Counted from the first letter of the stretch, positions 1-16,762 are shown. The stretch: DNA of 64,000 bases from Oscheius tipulae (GCA_037178975.1 JASJZH010000001.1:124001-188000), one strand, 5' to 3'. Numbers and translations: made by a program. Notes: generated from the letters alone by a model not told the origin.

Positions 1-1730
1 GCCCAGTGGAGATTCGTCTCTTCTTCATCGAGCTCAGCAACCTACCGGATCATCTCGTCAGACCGGCAGCCATCGAAGAGTTCCTGAAACCCACAGTTCC
101 TTTCAGTGTTTCAGCAGTCAAGACTGTCTTCAACTCCCACGGTAAGACTTGAGGCAATTTCAAAAATGAGCGCTGCGGTCCCGGGTTTGATCCCGCTTCA
201 CACATGTTTGAATTTATTGTCTTTTTCCAGGCGCTCACATGCTTACATTGATCCGAGTCGACAGTGAAGCCGACTTTGACCGTTTTCTGACCGCCAACGG
301 CTACCAAGGAATCAAGGTTCGCCCAGCCACCAGGATCCAGTTTGATGAAGCCATTGATGGACCTCCACCTGTTAGGCCGGGAAGAAAATCGCCTCACATG
401 GATAGACGGTCGCCTGACAAGAGAAGACGTAGTCGGTCGCCGGTAGTTCGCAAAAGACGCTCCCGCAGTCGCTCTCCGAGAAGAAGACGATCTCGTTCGC
501 CCAAGAGAGCCCGTGTTGGTACGGGTGGACGACAGGAACCGAACCGATGGTGTCTACAGATGACCAATGTTCCTTTCAAAGCAGAGCCAGAGGAGATCAT
601 TGCGTGAGTTAGAGTACATGTACATTGTTCAAAAGGAAGTTTAGGTGGTTGAGCGAGAGAGTCAAGCCGACCAAGGTGCAGAGAACATTCTATGCGGATG
701 GAAACGCTTCGGACAGATGGGTCGCGGAGTTTGAGAGTGAGTCGAGCATGGAGAGGGCAAGGAATCATCAAAGGATACCACTGAATGGAAGGAGTATCAG
801 GTAACTGTTTCTTTCTGTCTTATGTCTCTCTGTCTCTCTAATTCTCTTTCACTGTACTCTTACTTCCAGAATGTCCTATATCGATAACGACTATGCCGAT
901 GAGATTATGGCTATTGAGGACAAGTACGGAGAGAACAAGAAGAAGGAGTTTGACATGAAACAACTAGCCGAGCTCCAGCTTCAGCACCTGAATGGAACAC
1001 TTGGTCCGCTAGGAGTTCCCCGATTCTTTAACAGTATGTCAATCACTATGAAAAAATCCATCCCTCCCTTCAGATCCCCAAGCCAGTTGTCCACAGATCC
1101 CTCAAAATCACTATCAACTGAATGGAAGACCAGTTGGAGTAGCTCCTGGTTCAGCACCGTTGCCTCCTGTGATTTCAGCAGGGCCGAGAGAACATGTTGG
1201 TCTTCTGGGCAATGGTCCTCCTGGAGGAGCTGTTACATTCAGAGGAAGAGGCGGTTTCCGTGGACGAGGAAGAGGATTCGGGACTGGCCCTGCTTTTAAT
1301 GGCCGAGGTGGAGAAGTGAGACAGTTAGAAAACGGAAACTGACTATTGTTTTACAGAATGTCGACCACCATGACATAGAAATGTTCGCAAGTCTTGGTAT
1401 CTCCGGAACGGTCGTTTCTTGTCAGGGATTCCCGCCAAACATCACCTCTTCAGTAAGTTGAAGACAGAGGGACAGAAAGATAGAGAGATAGAGAAACAGA
1501 GAGACGGGAAGACAGAGAGACAGAGCCAAGACTAATCCAGTCTCTTTCAGGAAATTGTCAGTTTCTTCAATGGCTTCCCAGTGGACGATGAGTCAATCCG
1601 GGTCAAAGGAACTTCCGGCGTGGCTGCCCTCTGTATCCCAGACATCGACAAGGCCAGAATAGCCGTGGAATCACTGAACGGAGCCGATTTTAAAGGGAAC
1701 AGGATACAGTTGCAACTTCCTGAGTGGTAG
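1..1730 (+). CDS. RBM12-like multi-RRM RNA-binding protein (5' end outside window)
   Basis: Exons 1-141 (partial), 231-603, 645-800, 870-1033, 1074-1315, 1357-1452 and 1551-1730; all junctions are GT-AG and the frame stays open to TAG at 1728-1730. In order the protein shows an RRM-like fold that enters from outside the window, an arginine/serine stretch (about 385-510, repeated RSRS), a second RRM starting at WCLQMTNVPF, a glycine/arginine RGG segment (about 1235-1310) and a C-terminal RRM containing FFNGFPV. This order and the FFxGF signature resemble the RBM12/SWAN branch of hnRNP-F/H-type proteins, so a nuclear role in RNA binding or splicing is inferred. Family level is fairly safe; exact orthology is not. 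Introns are 40-98 nt; intron 1 carries a tRNA-like B-box remnant. A decayed paralogue lies at 4420-5760. Confidence 0.72.
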
Positions 1731-1884
1731 TGTCGGTTCCTTGATAGTTTTCCTATCTAGATCTCTCTCCTACTTCTGTTTTAACCCTTGTATCTCGAAG
1801 AATCCTGTATATTCTACACCGGTACAAGTATTTTGTTCCATTTATTACGCACTGCTTGTAATATAAACGGGTTTCTAGTTTTAG

Positions 1885-1890
1885 AATAAA
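1885..1890 (+). promoter_or_regulatory. Polyadenylation signal of the RBM12-like gene
   Basis: Canonical AATAAA, 155 nt after the stop codon of the upstream gene and followed by T-rich sequence. It gives a 3' UTR of roughly 175 nt. Confidence 0.7.
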
Positions 1891-2474
1891 GATTTCCATT
1901 TTATTTGCTGTTGTTCTTCCATCAACGTCTCCATCTAGCATCATACAGCCGCTTCTTGGTTTTATGTAACAAAATACACGGAATCGCTGGAGAAAACGAA
2001 TAACAATCTATTTTAAAGTATCCGTGCGTCTCTGTCTGTCTGTCTTTAGCTATCGTTATACTGGGGAATGGACAAGTTAGACCCCGAAGGGGCGGTACAC
2101 TAGCTTGTAAACTGAAATTGCTTAAGAATTACTCGACGTCTGCTCGAAAATACTTTTGAACGGTACGCAATCTGCATACAGCAATAATAGACATAAATAA
2201 TTTTCGAAAAAATGTGTCCTCTTCAGTTTCTCAGATTTATCTGCGTTTTTAACCCTTTTTTTCAAGTTAATTCCTCTTATTTTGTTGTTGTTTACGCATT
2301 GTCTGTAAAACTGTATAAGCAAGCCTATCAAAAGATTACAAAAAACCGTGGAGAAATAGGGTATTTACGGCCTAGATATAATACCTCACTTTTCTGTCTA
2401 AAGACAGTTTTACACAGCTCATTGTTGCTTTATTTTGATGTTTGTCACGATCTAGAAAATCATTTTAGAGACAA
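1891..2474. other. Intergenic region and 5' acceptor of AOS1
   Basis: AT-rich spacer with no supported gene. It ends in a splice-acceptor-like sequence (cattttag, AG at 2467-2468) six nt before the AOS1 start codon, without a matching upstream exon. This fits a trans-splice acceptor. Confidence 0.5.
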
Positions 2475-4129
2475 ATGACCGCCGACGCCGCTCCTGAGTC
2501 GCATAACGGCATCACCAAGGAAGAATTTGATGTCTACGACCGACAGATTCGTCTCTGGGGCCTGGAAGCGCAAAATGCGTAAGTTTTCATTTTATCCTTT
2601 ACATAAAACCTGGCAAATGTTCAGATTACGCTCTTCTTCCGTTCTGCTGGTAGGACTATCGCCTCTCGGAGCCGAAGTCACGAAGAATCTGATGTTGTGC
2701 GGTCTGGGATCGCTGACGATCAGCGACAGCAAGTACGTCACCGAGGACGATCTCGTCTCGAACTTTCTGCTCCAGGATGAGGCTAAAATCAATGTAATCT
2801 ACTTCATTTTACGACAAAGTATCAATTTGCTTGCAGAGAGCCGTCGCCTCGGCAGCTAAAGTCAAATCTCTCAACCCGATGGTCGAATTCAAGGCTCTGG
2901 AGCGTGGAATTGGTGATTTTGGCGAGGACGAGCTGAAGCAATACCATCTGATCATCCTCATCGACGAGCCTTACGACGTCGTTAACAAGATGGACACCTT
3001 CTGTCGACAGAATCGCATTAAGTAGGCATTTTTTTCCCTCCATTGTTAGTGGTGTCTCTCCCAGATTCATGGCCGGCAGCGTCTACGGCTGGTTCGGTTA
3101 TGCCTTCGTTGACTTTGACCAGCATTCATTCCTCATGAAACAGCCAAAACAGCACGCGGTGGCCGAACTGGAAGCCGAGGGAGATAGCACAACCGCCGTA
3201 GCTCACACAACCATCGAGGACGACATCTTCGAGAAGCGCCAACTTGACTACCCGACTTTCGAGGCCGCCTTCAACGTCGACTGGGCCGCCAAGAAGTACC
3301 TGCGCAAGGCCAAGCGACTCGTCCCACCCAGCTACGCCTACGTGCGAGGTTTTTCTAGTTTTTTTTTTTTAAAGTCACATGTTTAGCCATTTTACGAGCC
3401 GAGCAGCAGAAGATATCCCTAGACAATATGGTGGAGATGAAAAGACTATTCAACAAAGAGCGCGAGAGCATCCGACAGGCTGAGATCATTCCCGATTGGA
3501 GCGAAAAAGACGCCATGTTGTGAGTTTTTTTTTTTTTTTTTTTTTGAAGTGATATCTTGTTTGAATTCGGCGTGAAAATCTATATAGTGTGAATTTGCTA
3601 AAACTGGTGATTTTGAAAGACCTGGTGACGTTTGCCCGTATTTTATGACAAGACAAAAACCAAGTAAACCTACTTGTCAACAAATTTGACGAAAAAACAA
3701 TGGGAGGAACAGGTCGAAAAGAATTGAAAGATGAAATTATGTTCTACCAATCTATTCAGACATATTTTAGCAAATTTATCCCAGTTTTTTCCTCAATTTT
3801 TTTGTCAAGTGGGTTTTTTTCACTAAATTCGATGACGAGCTTAAAATAGGGAAAAAAGGGCTGTAAACTGACTAAAATAGCGAAATTGCTATTTGGGGAA
3901 GTTGGGATATGAACTTGTTAGATAATGATTAAGCGCCTTAGGCTCACACTAAATACGAAATTTCAGCACAACTGGACCACAACTTTCTCCAGTGGCCGCG
4001 ATTGTTGGTGGGACAATGGGACAGGAGGCTATCAAAGCCCTGTCCGAAGGCGAGTGCCCCCTGCACAACATCTTCATCTACTCGGCTCCGCACACCACCG
4101 GCCACATCCTCCACTACCCTCCCGAATAA
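2475..4129 (+). CDS. SAE1: SUMO-activating enzyme subunit 1 (AOS1/SAE1)
   Basis: Exons 2475-2578, 2625-2793, 2837-3021, 3065-3348, 3387-3519 and 3967-4129; 345 residues, close to the usual size of about 345. With UBA2 this subunit forms the E1 that adenylates SUMO; AOS1 supplies half of the adenylation fold and has no catalytic cysteine. Visible are the N-terminal YDRQIRLWG signature, the Rossmann-like LLVGLSPLGAEVTKNLMLCG segment, and a C-terminal VAAIVGGTMGQEAIKALS helix typical of E1 folds, ending in a NIFIYS strand. The start follows a splice acceptor by 6 nt. Intron 5 (447 nt) is AT-rich; the others are 38-46 nt. Confidence 0.93.
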
Positions 4130-4419
4130 CCTGTGTGTCCCATTTTATGGTTATATTCTCTTGTCTTGTATAAACTGATCTCCCTCTTTCCCCAAGACTA
4201 CAGACGAAAAGTTACAGGTCGAGATCCCGGGGACCATCTGCCCACATCTAATTACGGTCGCGGAGCCAAACATCCTTTGAGACGGAGATGATTAGATAGG
4301 GGCTCGCGCTGGTCTCAATAGCCGCAAGATTACGGTTCCCTGGCCATATGGGCGCGCCAAACCCGGCTGGAACTAAGGCGTCTCCATCTGACGCAACACG
4401 ATTACGGTAGATTAGGATG
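4130..4419. other. Spacer after AOS1
   Basis: No coding signal recognised. It contains a TACGGTAG octamer (about 4404) of the kind scattered through the window. Confidence 0.3.
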
Positions 4420-5760
4420 AGGGTAATGGCTCCCATTTTGGAGGTACACCTGTCCCTCTGGAACAGCTGCCTTGACTCTTGGAGGGACGGGTGTAGCGAG
4501 GGGACTGTTTTGACACCCCCCTCGTTTGGCACCTGCTTTCGCGTGGAAGAAGAAGACGTCAGTCGATTTGAGTGTCACCTAGACCCCCTGAGGGAATTGA
4601 GGGACCTCGATGCGAATTTGATAGACCCGTTGGCAGCTGCAGCCATTTTTGAATGGCTTTTATGACAGAATATCCAGGTAGTTGCGATCTTAAAAGTCAG
4701 AGAAAGGTTCCAGATAGCAGCCTTGATTTGAGAGACAAGACAAGAGGAAATAGGCACCAGGATATGTCTCGATCACTATGCAGAGAAAGGGACAGCAGAA
4801 GAGTTAATGGCAGGGGGATAGTGATGCGGCATTAAATCCAAAAAGTTCAGTCGTTTACCCGTACTCTTTCCTGACTCGATTTTTCGACTCATGTTCTAGA
4901 ATAAAGCTACATTGGCACTCGATACGAAGGCGCAAAGCCGGTGCAGCGTTTTTATCAAAATCTACCTTATACACCCTTGGTACCATTTTGGCTCTTAGAT
5001 TACTGACTCGTCGACTCTATCCGAAATCGAGTTTCTCGTGTTTGAGCTGATACACGTCTGGTGTCATTTTTGATGGAAATTCATTGGATGCCATCTATGT
5101 CATCTGTTGATTTTCTTACTCTTGCAAATTGTAATTTAGAGAAGAGGGCATGGGTTCAATGGAGATCAGAGACGAAAAAGAAGCCAAATACTAAACCGTC
5201 AGAGCAGGCTGGAAGTACAAGGAATACGGCACCTGGCTGTCTTTTAACAGAATGCTTCAATCCCTGGGTCAAAGAGAGTCAATCCGAACAAGGTTCAGAG
5301 AATCTTCTACGATAATGGAAATGCTTTAGACAGATTCCGAAGTTTGACAGTGATTTCTGTAAGTCTCTGTCTCTCTGTTACTTGGTCTCCCTGTTCATCT
5401 GATTCTACCGCTTTGTCTCTCTGTATCTTTCTGCTTATTTTTCTCCCTGTCTTTCTGTCTATCTGTCTCTATAACTTTGTCTCTAAGAAAGACAGACTGA
5501 TTGGTAGTCGGCCAATGGTAGACACAGAAGCGGTAGTCTACTTGACAAACAGAGAAGGAGTACTAAAGTCAAGATCACTGAATCGGGCCAGCCAGACAAG
5601 GAACACTGGCTAACAGAAAGAGGACGGTTACGTTTTCAACTGGTTCACCTTTTCAGTATTTTTGAAGCTATCCTTCCGACAGTAGAGGTTGATATATTTA
5701 TTCTCAGGATGCGAATGTCTGCACAAGATGATATGAACTGGGTAGTTGGGAGATAGGTTT
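4420..5760 (+). pseudogene. Decayed paralogue of the RBM12-like gene
   Basis: Three fragments line up in order with exons of the gene at 1-1730. About 4600-4665 reads ANLIDPLAAAAIFEWLL against SNLPDHLVRPAAIEEFLKP. About 5271-5357 reads RVNPNKVQRIFYDNGNALDR against RVKPTKVQRTFYADGNASDR, followed by a preserved gtaagt donor. About 5700-5755 resembles the RMS-D-D start of parental exon 4. The frame is broken between fragments and no continuous spliced model exists. The middle fragment is convincing at protein and DNA level; the outer two are weaker. Intron-like material between them keeps TCTCTGTC tracts, so this looks like a DNA-level duplication, not a retrocopy. Confidence 0.6.
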
Positions 5761-5798
5761 TTCTCAAGATTTGTCCTGTGGCACTCATTTTGTCAGTA

Positions 5799-6860
5799 TT
5801 ACCAGCCGGCCATTGGTTTCAGTTCCGGCGAAAACATCGAAGGTAGTGGCTGATAACCGGCTGCGGCGGCAGCAGCAGCTGATTCTGCCTCGAAATCGGC
5901 CAGGCCGGCTCCGTTGGCCATATTTACATCTGAAAATCTCAATCACTGCACTGTATCTCCCTTTCTCTCTCTGTCTCGGGAAAAATAATGATCCAATAAT
6001 GCTTTTTGGAGAAAAAACTAAAACCACTAAACTCAGCGCCATTGAAAAGATCAGAAAAGGTGGAATGAAATAAATGCCTTTGGCCGGGATTGAACCCAGC
6101 TCTTTACATTAGTAACCATTTGGCCAAGTTAGCACAGACTTCTTTTTCTACCATGGCCTGTAGACTGTTTTCAACGATGAGCGCTAGTTTAAAGGACAGT
6201 CTCTTTTGCCGCCAAAAGACTCCCATTTTTGAAAGTTCGGGGCGAGTTTCTCGAGTGTTCCGCTATTTTAGCCTATCTGCGACCACTTTTTTTGTTCTTT
6301 TGTAGTTCAGAACTATGGTGATGAAAAACTAACAGTAACGTTGCGCGAAAGTCTCTCTGTCTCTATGAACATACCATGAAGCATATGAGCAGCGTCGGGA
6401 GGAGGTAGAAACGGCTGAGTTCGATCCCCGTACGGATCGCCGCAGAAGAAGCCCATTGGAGGAGGCGGAGGTGGAAAGAAGGATCCGTCTGGAACATTTT
6501 TCAGTTTTGTATCAAGTGTTTATCCCCCATGAAGTGCTAGACCACGCGTCAGTGCGTACAGAAGAGCCCAAGGGGCAGGTGGTTGCAGAGAGTCAATTGG
6601 TTTGGATTAACTGGATGGGATAAGGCGTGGAGCTGATCCCGAAAAGAGTACCTACCTCCGGGAAACATGTCCTGACAGAGATCGTCACGACCGCCTCGGG
6701 TCCGACGAGTTGGACGGTAGCCACCGAAACGGAGCTGCTTCATTCGGCGTTCTTTTGAGCGGCGGTTTTGAAACCAGACCTGAAAGAATTGACAGTTTGA
6801 TAGAGACAGAGAAACTGAGAGTTGGAGAGGCAGGGATAAAGAAACGTAGGGACACAGATC

Positions 6861-6898
<38 letters not shown>

Positions 6899-6985
6899 TA
6901 GGCGAAAACGATCCGTCACTTCCCATACCACCTCTGTCATACTGTAGGAAATCTATTTACGCCTTTTTCCTTCTCCACCCAGCCA

Positions 6986-7017
<32 letters not shown>

Positions 7018-9307
7018 TCGTTGCCGCATACGGTAATTGGATTGCCTTGCCCCATGAGGCGCAGGTGAATTAAAGCGGGAAATGAGTGTCGGGAGGAGAC
7101 AGCTGTCTGGCAGAAGAGAGCACAGACACTCGAGAGAAAGAAGGGGTCCGAGACCCGAATGTAATCAGCCCCGTTCAGTGAGTCATCAATGGAGACGTTG
7201 ACAGAGAGAACCTACCTGTATGACCCGCATGTTGAGTCCGGTCTCTGCTGCCAGCTGTTCTCGGATGTGCCGAGTTGGCTTCGGCGTCGAGGCGAAGGCA
7301 TTTTTCAGGGTTTCCAGCTGAAAAATTGGAGTACTATCTAGTTCAAAATGCCCAAAAGTTTCTGGGTGTGTGTATCTGTCTGTCTGAAACCCTAATTGTT
7401 AATTTGTCACACATACTTTGTGACAGCAATTTCTCTTGGCAAGTCAAGTCAAAGTAGAGTCAGTTCGGAGATGCGTCTCTGGGAGAGCGTTGCTCCGGTA
7501 GCTCGACTGGAACAGCATCTACCTGTCGCGAGCCCCAACGGGGCATCAGCCAAACTTGTCCCAAACCATTGAGATTAATAGAATTACCTTCCTGCTCCCG
7601 GTCTCCATAATAATGAAATCAGCTCGGAGCAGGGGAAAACAGACCCATTAGAGTTGCAAGAGATCAAACTAACTTGTCTCTATCTCTCTGTCTCTCACCT
7701 GTTTAGCCTTTATCGTCGTCCTCGGTCCTCGTCTTTTTGCCGCTGCGCTATCTTCCGTCTTGTCTCCGTCCTCTCCGTCCACTACGGTCTCCTCTGTAGT
7801 GTCCAAATTCTCGTCATCTGCATCAGAATTACAGTCGGAGCCATTTGAGACTGCAAAATCTTTTGTTAGCTCCAGCTGTCGGAAGGACGGATTACGGCTG
7901 GTTCACAGAGAGACCGACCCACACATATGGGCAGCTCGTAATCTGTACGCGTGCACTTCGCGCATCTCATTAGGAAAAGTAAATAGAGAGGATACGGTAG
8001 AAGAAGTCTCTGTCTCTGTCCCCTGAACCCTCTCAACTTTCTCCCTCTCATAAGTTGCCCCTCTCACTTTTATGATCCAGTCGGGCGTGTCGCCTAAGTG
8101 GCGAGGATTACGGTGTCGAGAGCGCATCATACTCACCGGGTCGATTCGAGGTCGATGATGGCGTTGAGCTCTTTGTCGAGGTGTTAGCTTGAAAGTCGGC
8201 CTGGCAGACGAAGCGGTTCCCGTCCACTATGTAGAGCTGAAAAAGAAAAGGTGTTGCCTCGTTCTTATCTTTGGTTCTCTAGGGATTTTGGAGGAGGGGG
8301 CCACCAAAATTGATGGCTCGGAAGGGGAACGCCGACAATCATTGATCTACCTGGACAGAGAGACAAAGAGACAGAGAGAGAGAGATAGTTACTGAACCAA
8401 CCTGCTCCCCGGTATCCAGTAACCTCTGACAGACACTGCACTGGAAGCAGTGGACGTGGAAGACCTTGTCTCGAGCCCTCCTCACTAGATCCTCCTTTGC
8501 CAAGGGACCATCGCAGCCGGCGCATTTCTGAACGTATCGTCTGGAATTCGTTGATTTCTAATCACAAACGGCAAAGCACCTGGTAAAGTCATTCTTGCAA
8601 AATATCATGCCGTCCCTCGAGAAGCAGGTACCTTCCATTGGTCGCATGCAATCGCAGCAGCGGAGACATGACTCGTGCCAGGATTTTTCGAGGACCGTGC
8701 ATACGTACCTGAAGAGCAATAGTCTTTTCTGTCCGTCGTTCTATTTCGTCTCAATGTTCCAATACGGGCTCCAGAGTCAGTAAGCCTTCCAAATATGCCA
8801 AGAATTTGTGAGATTGAGAGTTCGCCTTCTCATTCTCCGTACAACGCGGACAAATGTTACATATCAGGGCTAGGACCTGGGTCCCTGTGGCCCAGCGCTA
8901 TTCAGCAAAGTTATAAAACAGTTCCTATGCTACGCTACAAATTCTGAGGAAGATTCTAACTAACTAACGTAAGCTGAAGAACAAACTAATGTTTCTCTGT
9001 CTCCCTGTCTCTCTGTCCCATAGCCGACGAAAAACCAAAGCCTGGAGGAGTATTTGGCCCCCTTTTTCTCCCTAGAGTCCCATCAATCCGGGCTTCCGGA
9101 CGAAAAGCTATTTACACCCGCACACTGTTTTCCCATCGTCAAATTTCGAAGAAAACTAATAACAGAGATTAGATCTGACTAGATTAGAGAGAGTGATTGA
9201 AATCAGGGAGAGACAGCTGGAGAGAGAGAGAGAGAGACATAGAGATTATGAGAACGAGAAAAGTACCTGTCCAGAATCGGTTGTCCACAACCGGCACACT
9301 CACTCAT
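5799..9307 (-). CDS. lin-11: LIM-homeobox transcription factor, Lhx1/5 class (lin-11-like)
   Basis: Exons, 5' to 3': 9307-9267, 8708-8580, 8540-8402, 8236-8137, 7850-7699, 7317-7216, 6779-6656, 6488-6375 and 5929-5799; 343 residues. LIM1 ([10 protein letters not shown] through FCKNDFTR) and LIM2 (KCAGCDGPL through FVCQADF) keep the zinc-binding Cys/His pattern. An acidic linker precedes a homeodomain starting [12 protein letters not shown], with helix 3 [16 protein letters not shown], nearly identical to vertebrate Lhx1/5 and C. elegans LIN-11. The tail has a polyproline run ([12 protein letters not shown]) and a poly-Ala stretch. LIM domains bind Ldb-type cofactors; the homeodomain binds TAAT sites. 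ATG lies 2 nt after an acceptor (tttcccag). The second intron ends ...ttccag at 8541; a downstream AG at 8528 would break the reading frame. LIM2 uses a gttggt donor. Confidence 0.93.
5996..6136 (-). repeat. tRNA-derived SINE, copy A
   Basis: Read on the minus strand it starts with a tRNA-like head (TTGGCCAAATGGTTA as A box, GGGTTCAATCCC as B box) followed by a non-tRNA body whose genomic-strand sequence starts gctttttggag and contains cagcgccatt. Head and body recur together at 50036-50206, same orientation. It lies in an intron of the Lhx gene. Confidence 0.6.
6860..7017. repeat. (GA)n and (CT)n microsatellites
   Basis: A pure GA run at about 6861-6895 and a CT run at about 6990-7016, both in the Lhx intron and about 95 nt apart. 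As complementary tracts they could pair in the nascent RNA. Confidence 0.85.
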
Positions 9308-10375
9308 AGCTGGGAAAGGCCGTGGGAGAGAAAGAGACAGAGACAGGGGGAAATGTGAAGGTGCCACGCCTACTGTAGAGTGAGGGAGGACATCGAGGCC
9401 TTTGCCTCTGGTCTTCCGAGGTGGGCGTGGCTTATAGCCTTCCGCAACTCTCTATTTCTCTCCCTTACCTTATATCCCTTAGGATTTGACAGAGAGACAC
9501 ACAGTTCTTCAAGAAAGAGTAATTGGAAAGAACAGCCGGTTAATTACATTTCTCTCATGGTGTCTGTATTGGTAAATAGACGTTGCAGCCGTCAGGGAGT
9601 TCGAATTCACTTCTCTCTCGTATATAATGGAATCGAGCGGGTGGGAAAATAAGGGCTGAAAAAGAAACGCATTTGCGTTTGGAGGAGGAATCGTGGGTCG
9701 ACTGCTTGACTACTCTCTCTAGCAATTCCCGGTCTCCGTCTCTGTTTCCCAAACACTTTTCCAGAGATACAAGTTGTGTCCGTGTTAATGAAAGACAGCT
9801 GACTGTCTCCGGATTCCTGTCTCTGACTATCTTATACCTTCACACTGTCTTTCTGACAGAGAAACAAGCTTGTGTTTTGGCAAAGGACTATCAGTCTGTC
9901 ACAAAGTTTCTGTCCCTTTGTTCACCCGTCTCATTATACATCCTAATCTGTTTACCCATGACTACCAAATGTTCCAAACATTCCCTTCCATACTCTATCC
10001 CTGACTCTCTCCCTCTCTGAAGCTTCACAGATTCGGTATGTTCTTGACTCACGCTGTCTGTCTCGACTCTCTTCCTACAGTTTCTAGCTGTCCGTTTCTT
10101 GGCGCGCAAAGTTGACTGCTGTGACTTGGCAAAAAAGAATTGCTGACGGGATAATAAACCGCCCAAAACTGTTTACAATAGATTTTTGCCAAACAAAAAC
10201 ATGTCGAGTGTGAGGATTGAACTCGAGGTGGATTTGTAAACGAAGCGCTATATAACCGACTGAGCCATTTGGTCAAGTTCGTACCGGCTTTCCGGGAAGT
10301 ACCTGAGTTAAGCGTAGTTGTCAATGCACTGATAATGCAATAGACGAGGCTCGCTCCAGGTTTTTGTCCCCTCCG

Positions 10376-10410
<35 letters not shown>

Positions 10411-10671
10411 CTTGACTCTCTTCGCTACTCTCTCACTCAGTTCAAAGCCTCATCCCTTTTCCTGTCACTTTTTCTGAACCAGACAAGCTGCTCCCAAAAA
10501 AATAGCTGTCCCCATATGCTAATTCCCGTGTCCTGGCTGTCAATTCTGTCTCTCCCTCTTTCTCTCTCCTCGAGACCATCTGTCCCCTTGTTCCAGAGAA
10601 AGAGTGAGTGATAGTTTATAAAGGACAAAATGACAGAATAACACACAGCCAATTGAAGATCATTGAGATTC
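9308..10671. other. Intergenic region between Lhx1/5 and RNMT
   Basis: Upstream of Lhx (whose transcription runs away from it) and downstream of RNMT, so it probably holds Lhx promoter sequence plus the RNMT 3' UTR. It contains a tRNA-like element at 10200-10280, a CT microsatellite at about 10378-10407, and open frames with no gene-like exon signals. Confidence 0.4.
10200..10280 (-). repeat. Decayed tRNA-like element
   Basis: On the minus strand: A box TGGCTCAGTCGGTTATA, B box GAGTTCAATCCTC, spacing as in a tRNA, but no complementary acceptor stem, so not a functional tRNA gene. Confidence 0.5.
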
Positions 10672-15133
<4,462 letters not shown>

Positions 15134-15332
15134 TTTGGTGCTGAAAATATGCAATACAGGCCCGAAAACATTAACTGAGCGAAGGCCGCGTTCGAAGAAA
15201 GAAAAAAGAATTACCAAGAAAATCTAGATAAGCGTGGTCAAAAAACCAGTAAAAACACTGCAAAAAAAATTTGATGAAAATCGTTTCTTCGAAGTAATGA
15301 AGCAATAACATGACACCAAGAAAAAGCTGAAT
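15134..15332 (-). promoter_or_regulatory. Intercistronic region PSME3IP1-RNMT with trans-splice acceptor
   Basis: Only 199 nt separate the upstream stop (15333) from the downstream ATG (15133). The minus strand is T-rich and ends gcatattttcag 7 nt before the ATG. No AATAAA is seen. Spacing and acceptor fit a nematode-type operon. Confidence 0.55.
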
Positions 15333-16228
15333 TCATTCGTGCCCGTTCTTCTTCTTCTTTTCGGCAATCTGGAGCGAGGGGAGGATCCGGGGCTCGGAGT
15401 CGCTCGAATTGCTGTCACTGTCGCTGAAGCATATCCGTTTTGGAGTCAAGGACGAAAATACCTGGAAGCTTCGTAGTGTACAAGTCCTGGGATGTGTCCG
15501 ATGATGGTTCTGGCCTGGACGGCCGGCTTCACCTCCTCGGATCGGGCAATTTTATTGGCCGGGTTGTCTTCCGACTTGTCGTTTGGTCTACAAATCAGAT
15601 AGATAGCCATAAAAGCTAGAGCAACTTACGTTTTCCTCTTGATAACAGCCGACAGAATGCTGGCCTGTGAGCTTTTGACCATCTTCGGGGGTCCGCTAGT
15701 CGATGGAGTGATTCTGGTTAGCGTCGTCGTCTCTGTGACCGTTATCACACGCTGGGAGGCCAGTTCCTTGAGGACTTCTTCTTCCTCCTAGACAAAAATG
15801 GCAAGTTTTTTTTGAGGGGAGGAGGGAGGGAAACACAATTAAACTACCTTTTTCTTCTGGCTATGAGCCTGAGCCTTGAGCTCGTCCACCTGGGAAAGAA
15901 AGTCGCTTTCGTCCTCGTCAATTCCTCGGATCATGTTTCCTGAAAGTTGGGCATTTTTCTAAATAAAAAGTTGCCAGAAACTCACTAAATTTCTTTGCCT
16001 CATCGAATTCGGCCTGCTTGGCCTCCTTGTTGTCGCGCAACTGCTCGAAAAGAGTCTTGTTGCAGATTTCAGGCTCAGGAGCTTCTGAAAATTAGGAGAA
16101 GTTACTGAAAAAAGAGGAACGATGAACTCACGTTGTGGATCTTCAGGCTTCCGCACCTTCTCCCATTCTTCTTGTCGCTGACGACGCTCCTCGTCCAAGT
16201 CGCCGGAAGAGACAAATCCGCTTGACAT
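15333..16228 (-). CDS. PSME3IP1: PSME3IP1/FAM192A/NIP30 family nuclear protein
   Basis: Exons 16228-16132, 16084-15986, 15939-15848, 15787-15630, 15587-15462 and 15423-15333; 220 residues. The human protein (254 aa) binds the PA28-gamma proteasome activator in the nucleus. The N-terminal NIP30 domain is clear: LDEERRQRQEEWEKVRKPED, LFEQLRDNKEAKQAEFDEAK and NMIRGIDEDESDFL. The C-terminus keeps the serine/aspartate cluster (SSDSDSNSSDSEP) that in the human protein is phosphorylated and mediates binding. It ends with a lysine run. ATG is 8 nt after an acceptor (gtttcag). Introns are 38-60 nt. It is the first gene of a probable operon with RNMT and divergent from HYLS1. Confidence 0.9.
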
Positions 16229-16762
16229 TGCGTGGTCTGAAACTTAAAAGATAGAAAAAAAAATGATCTAAGACGAGATACAAAAAAAAGCATATGTTGT
16301 ATGACGGGATTATAGCTCACTTTTTTGGGCAAATTATTGTGAGACTATTTCTGTCTTTAGCATCGGGTTTGATATTGTTTTTATGAAAACATAACAAAGG
16401 ATGGCAAGAAAAACTGCTGAAAAACAATAAAAGACGACGAGACGAGAATTTATAGGGAATTTTTTTTTTGTTCTTTTTTGAACTCCCGCCCTTTGAAAAA
16501 AATACAAAATTTGACGGCAACTCAAACTTTATGGTATGCCAATTTCGTTGCAAATTCTCTGATTTGGTCCTCTACCCCTTCATTTCCTTCCATAATTGTT
16601 GCGAAAAATAAGCGTAAAAGGAATTTAAAACGGTTTCGAAGCAGTCGCGTTAGGAAGAAAATGTATAAGCTACATTAATGCGCTTGAATCCCGAATCCAT
16701 GCGTTGTATTCTTCTTTTTCATTCGCTCCTACTCTTTTTCCATGTTTCTTTCTTGTTTACAG
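16229..16762. promoter_or_regulatory. Divergent promoter region PSME3IP1/RNMT versus HYLS1/helicase
   Basis: 534 nt between two divergent start codons, each heading a putative operon, so it probably contains both promoters. AT-rich with homopolymer runs. I looked for an RFX/DAF-19 X-box, which would suit HYLS1, and saw no convincing match. Confidence 0.5.

Noticed and set aside
6549..6926. Independent short protein containing a partial homeodomain
   Set aside because: It is one Lhx1/5 exon read through into its flanking introns; the spliced model explains it fully.
16229..16762. RFX/DAF-19 X-box upstream of HYLS1
   Set aside because: Searched by eye because cilium genes often have one; only partial half-sites were found.
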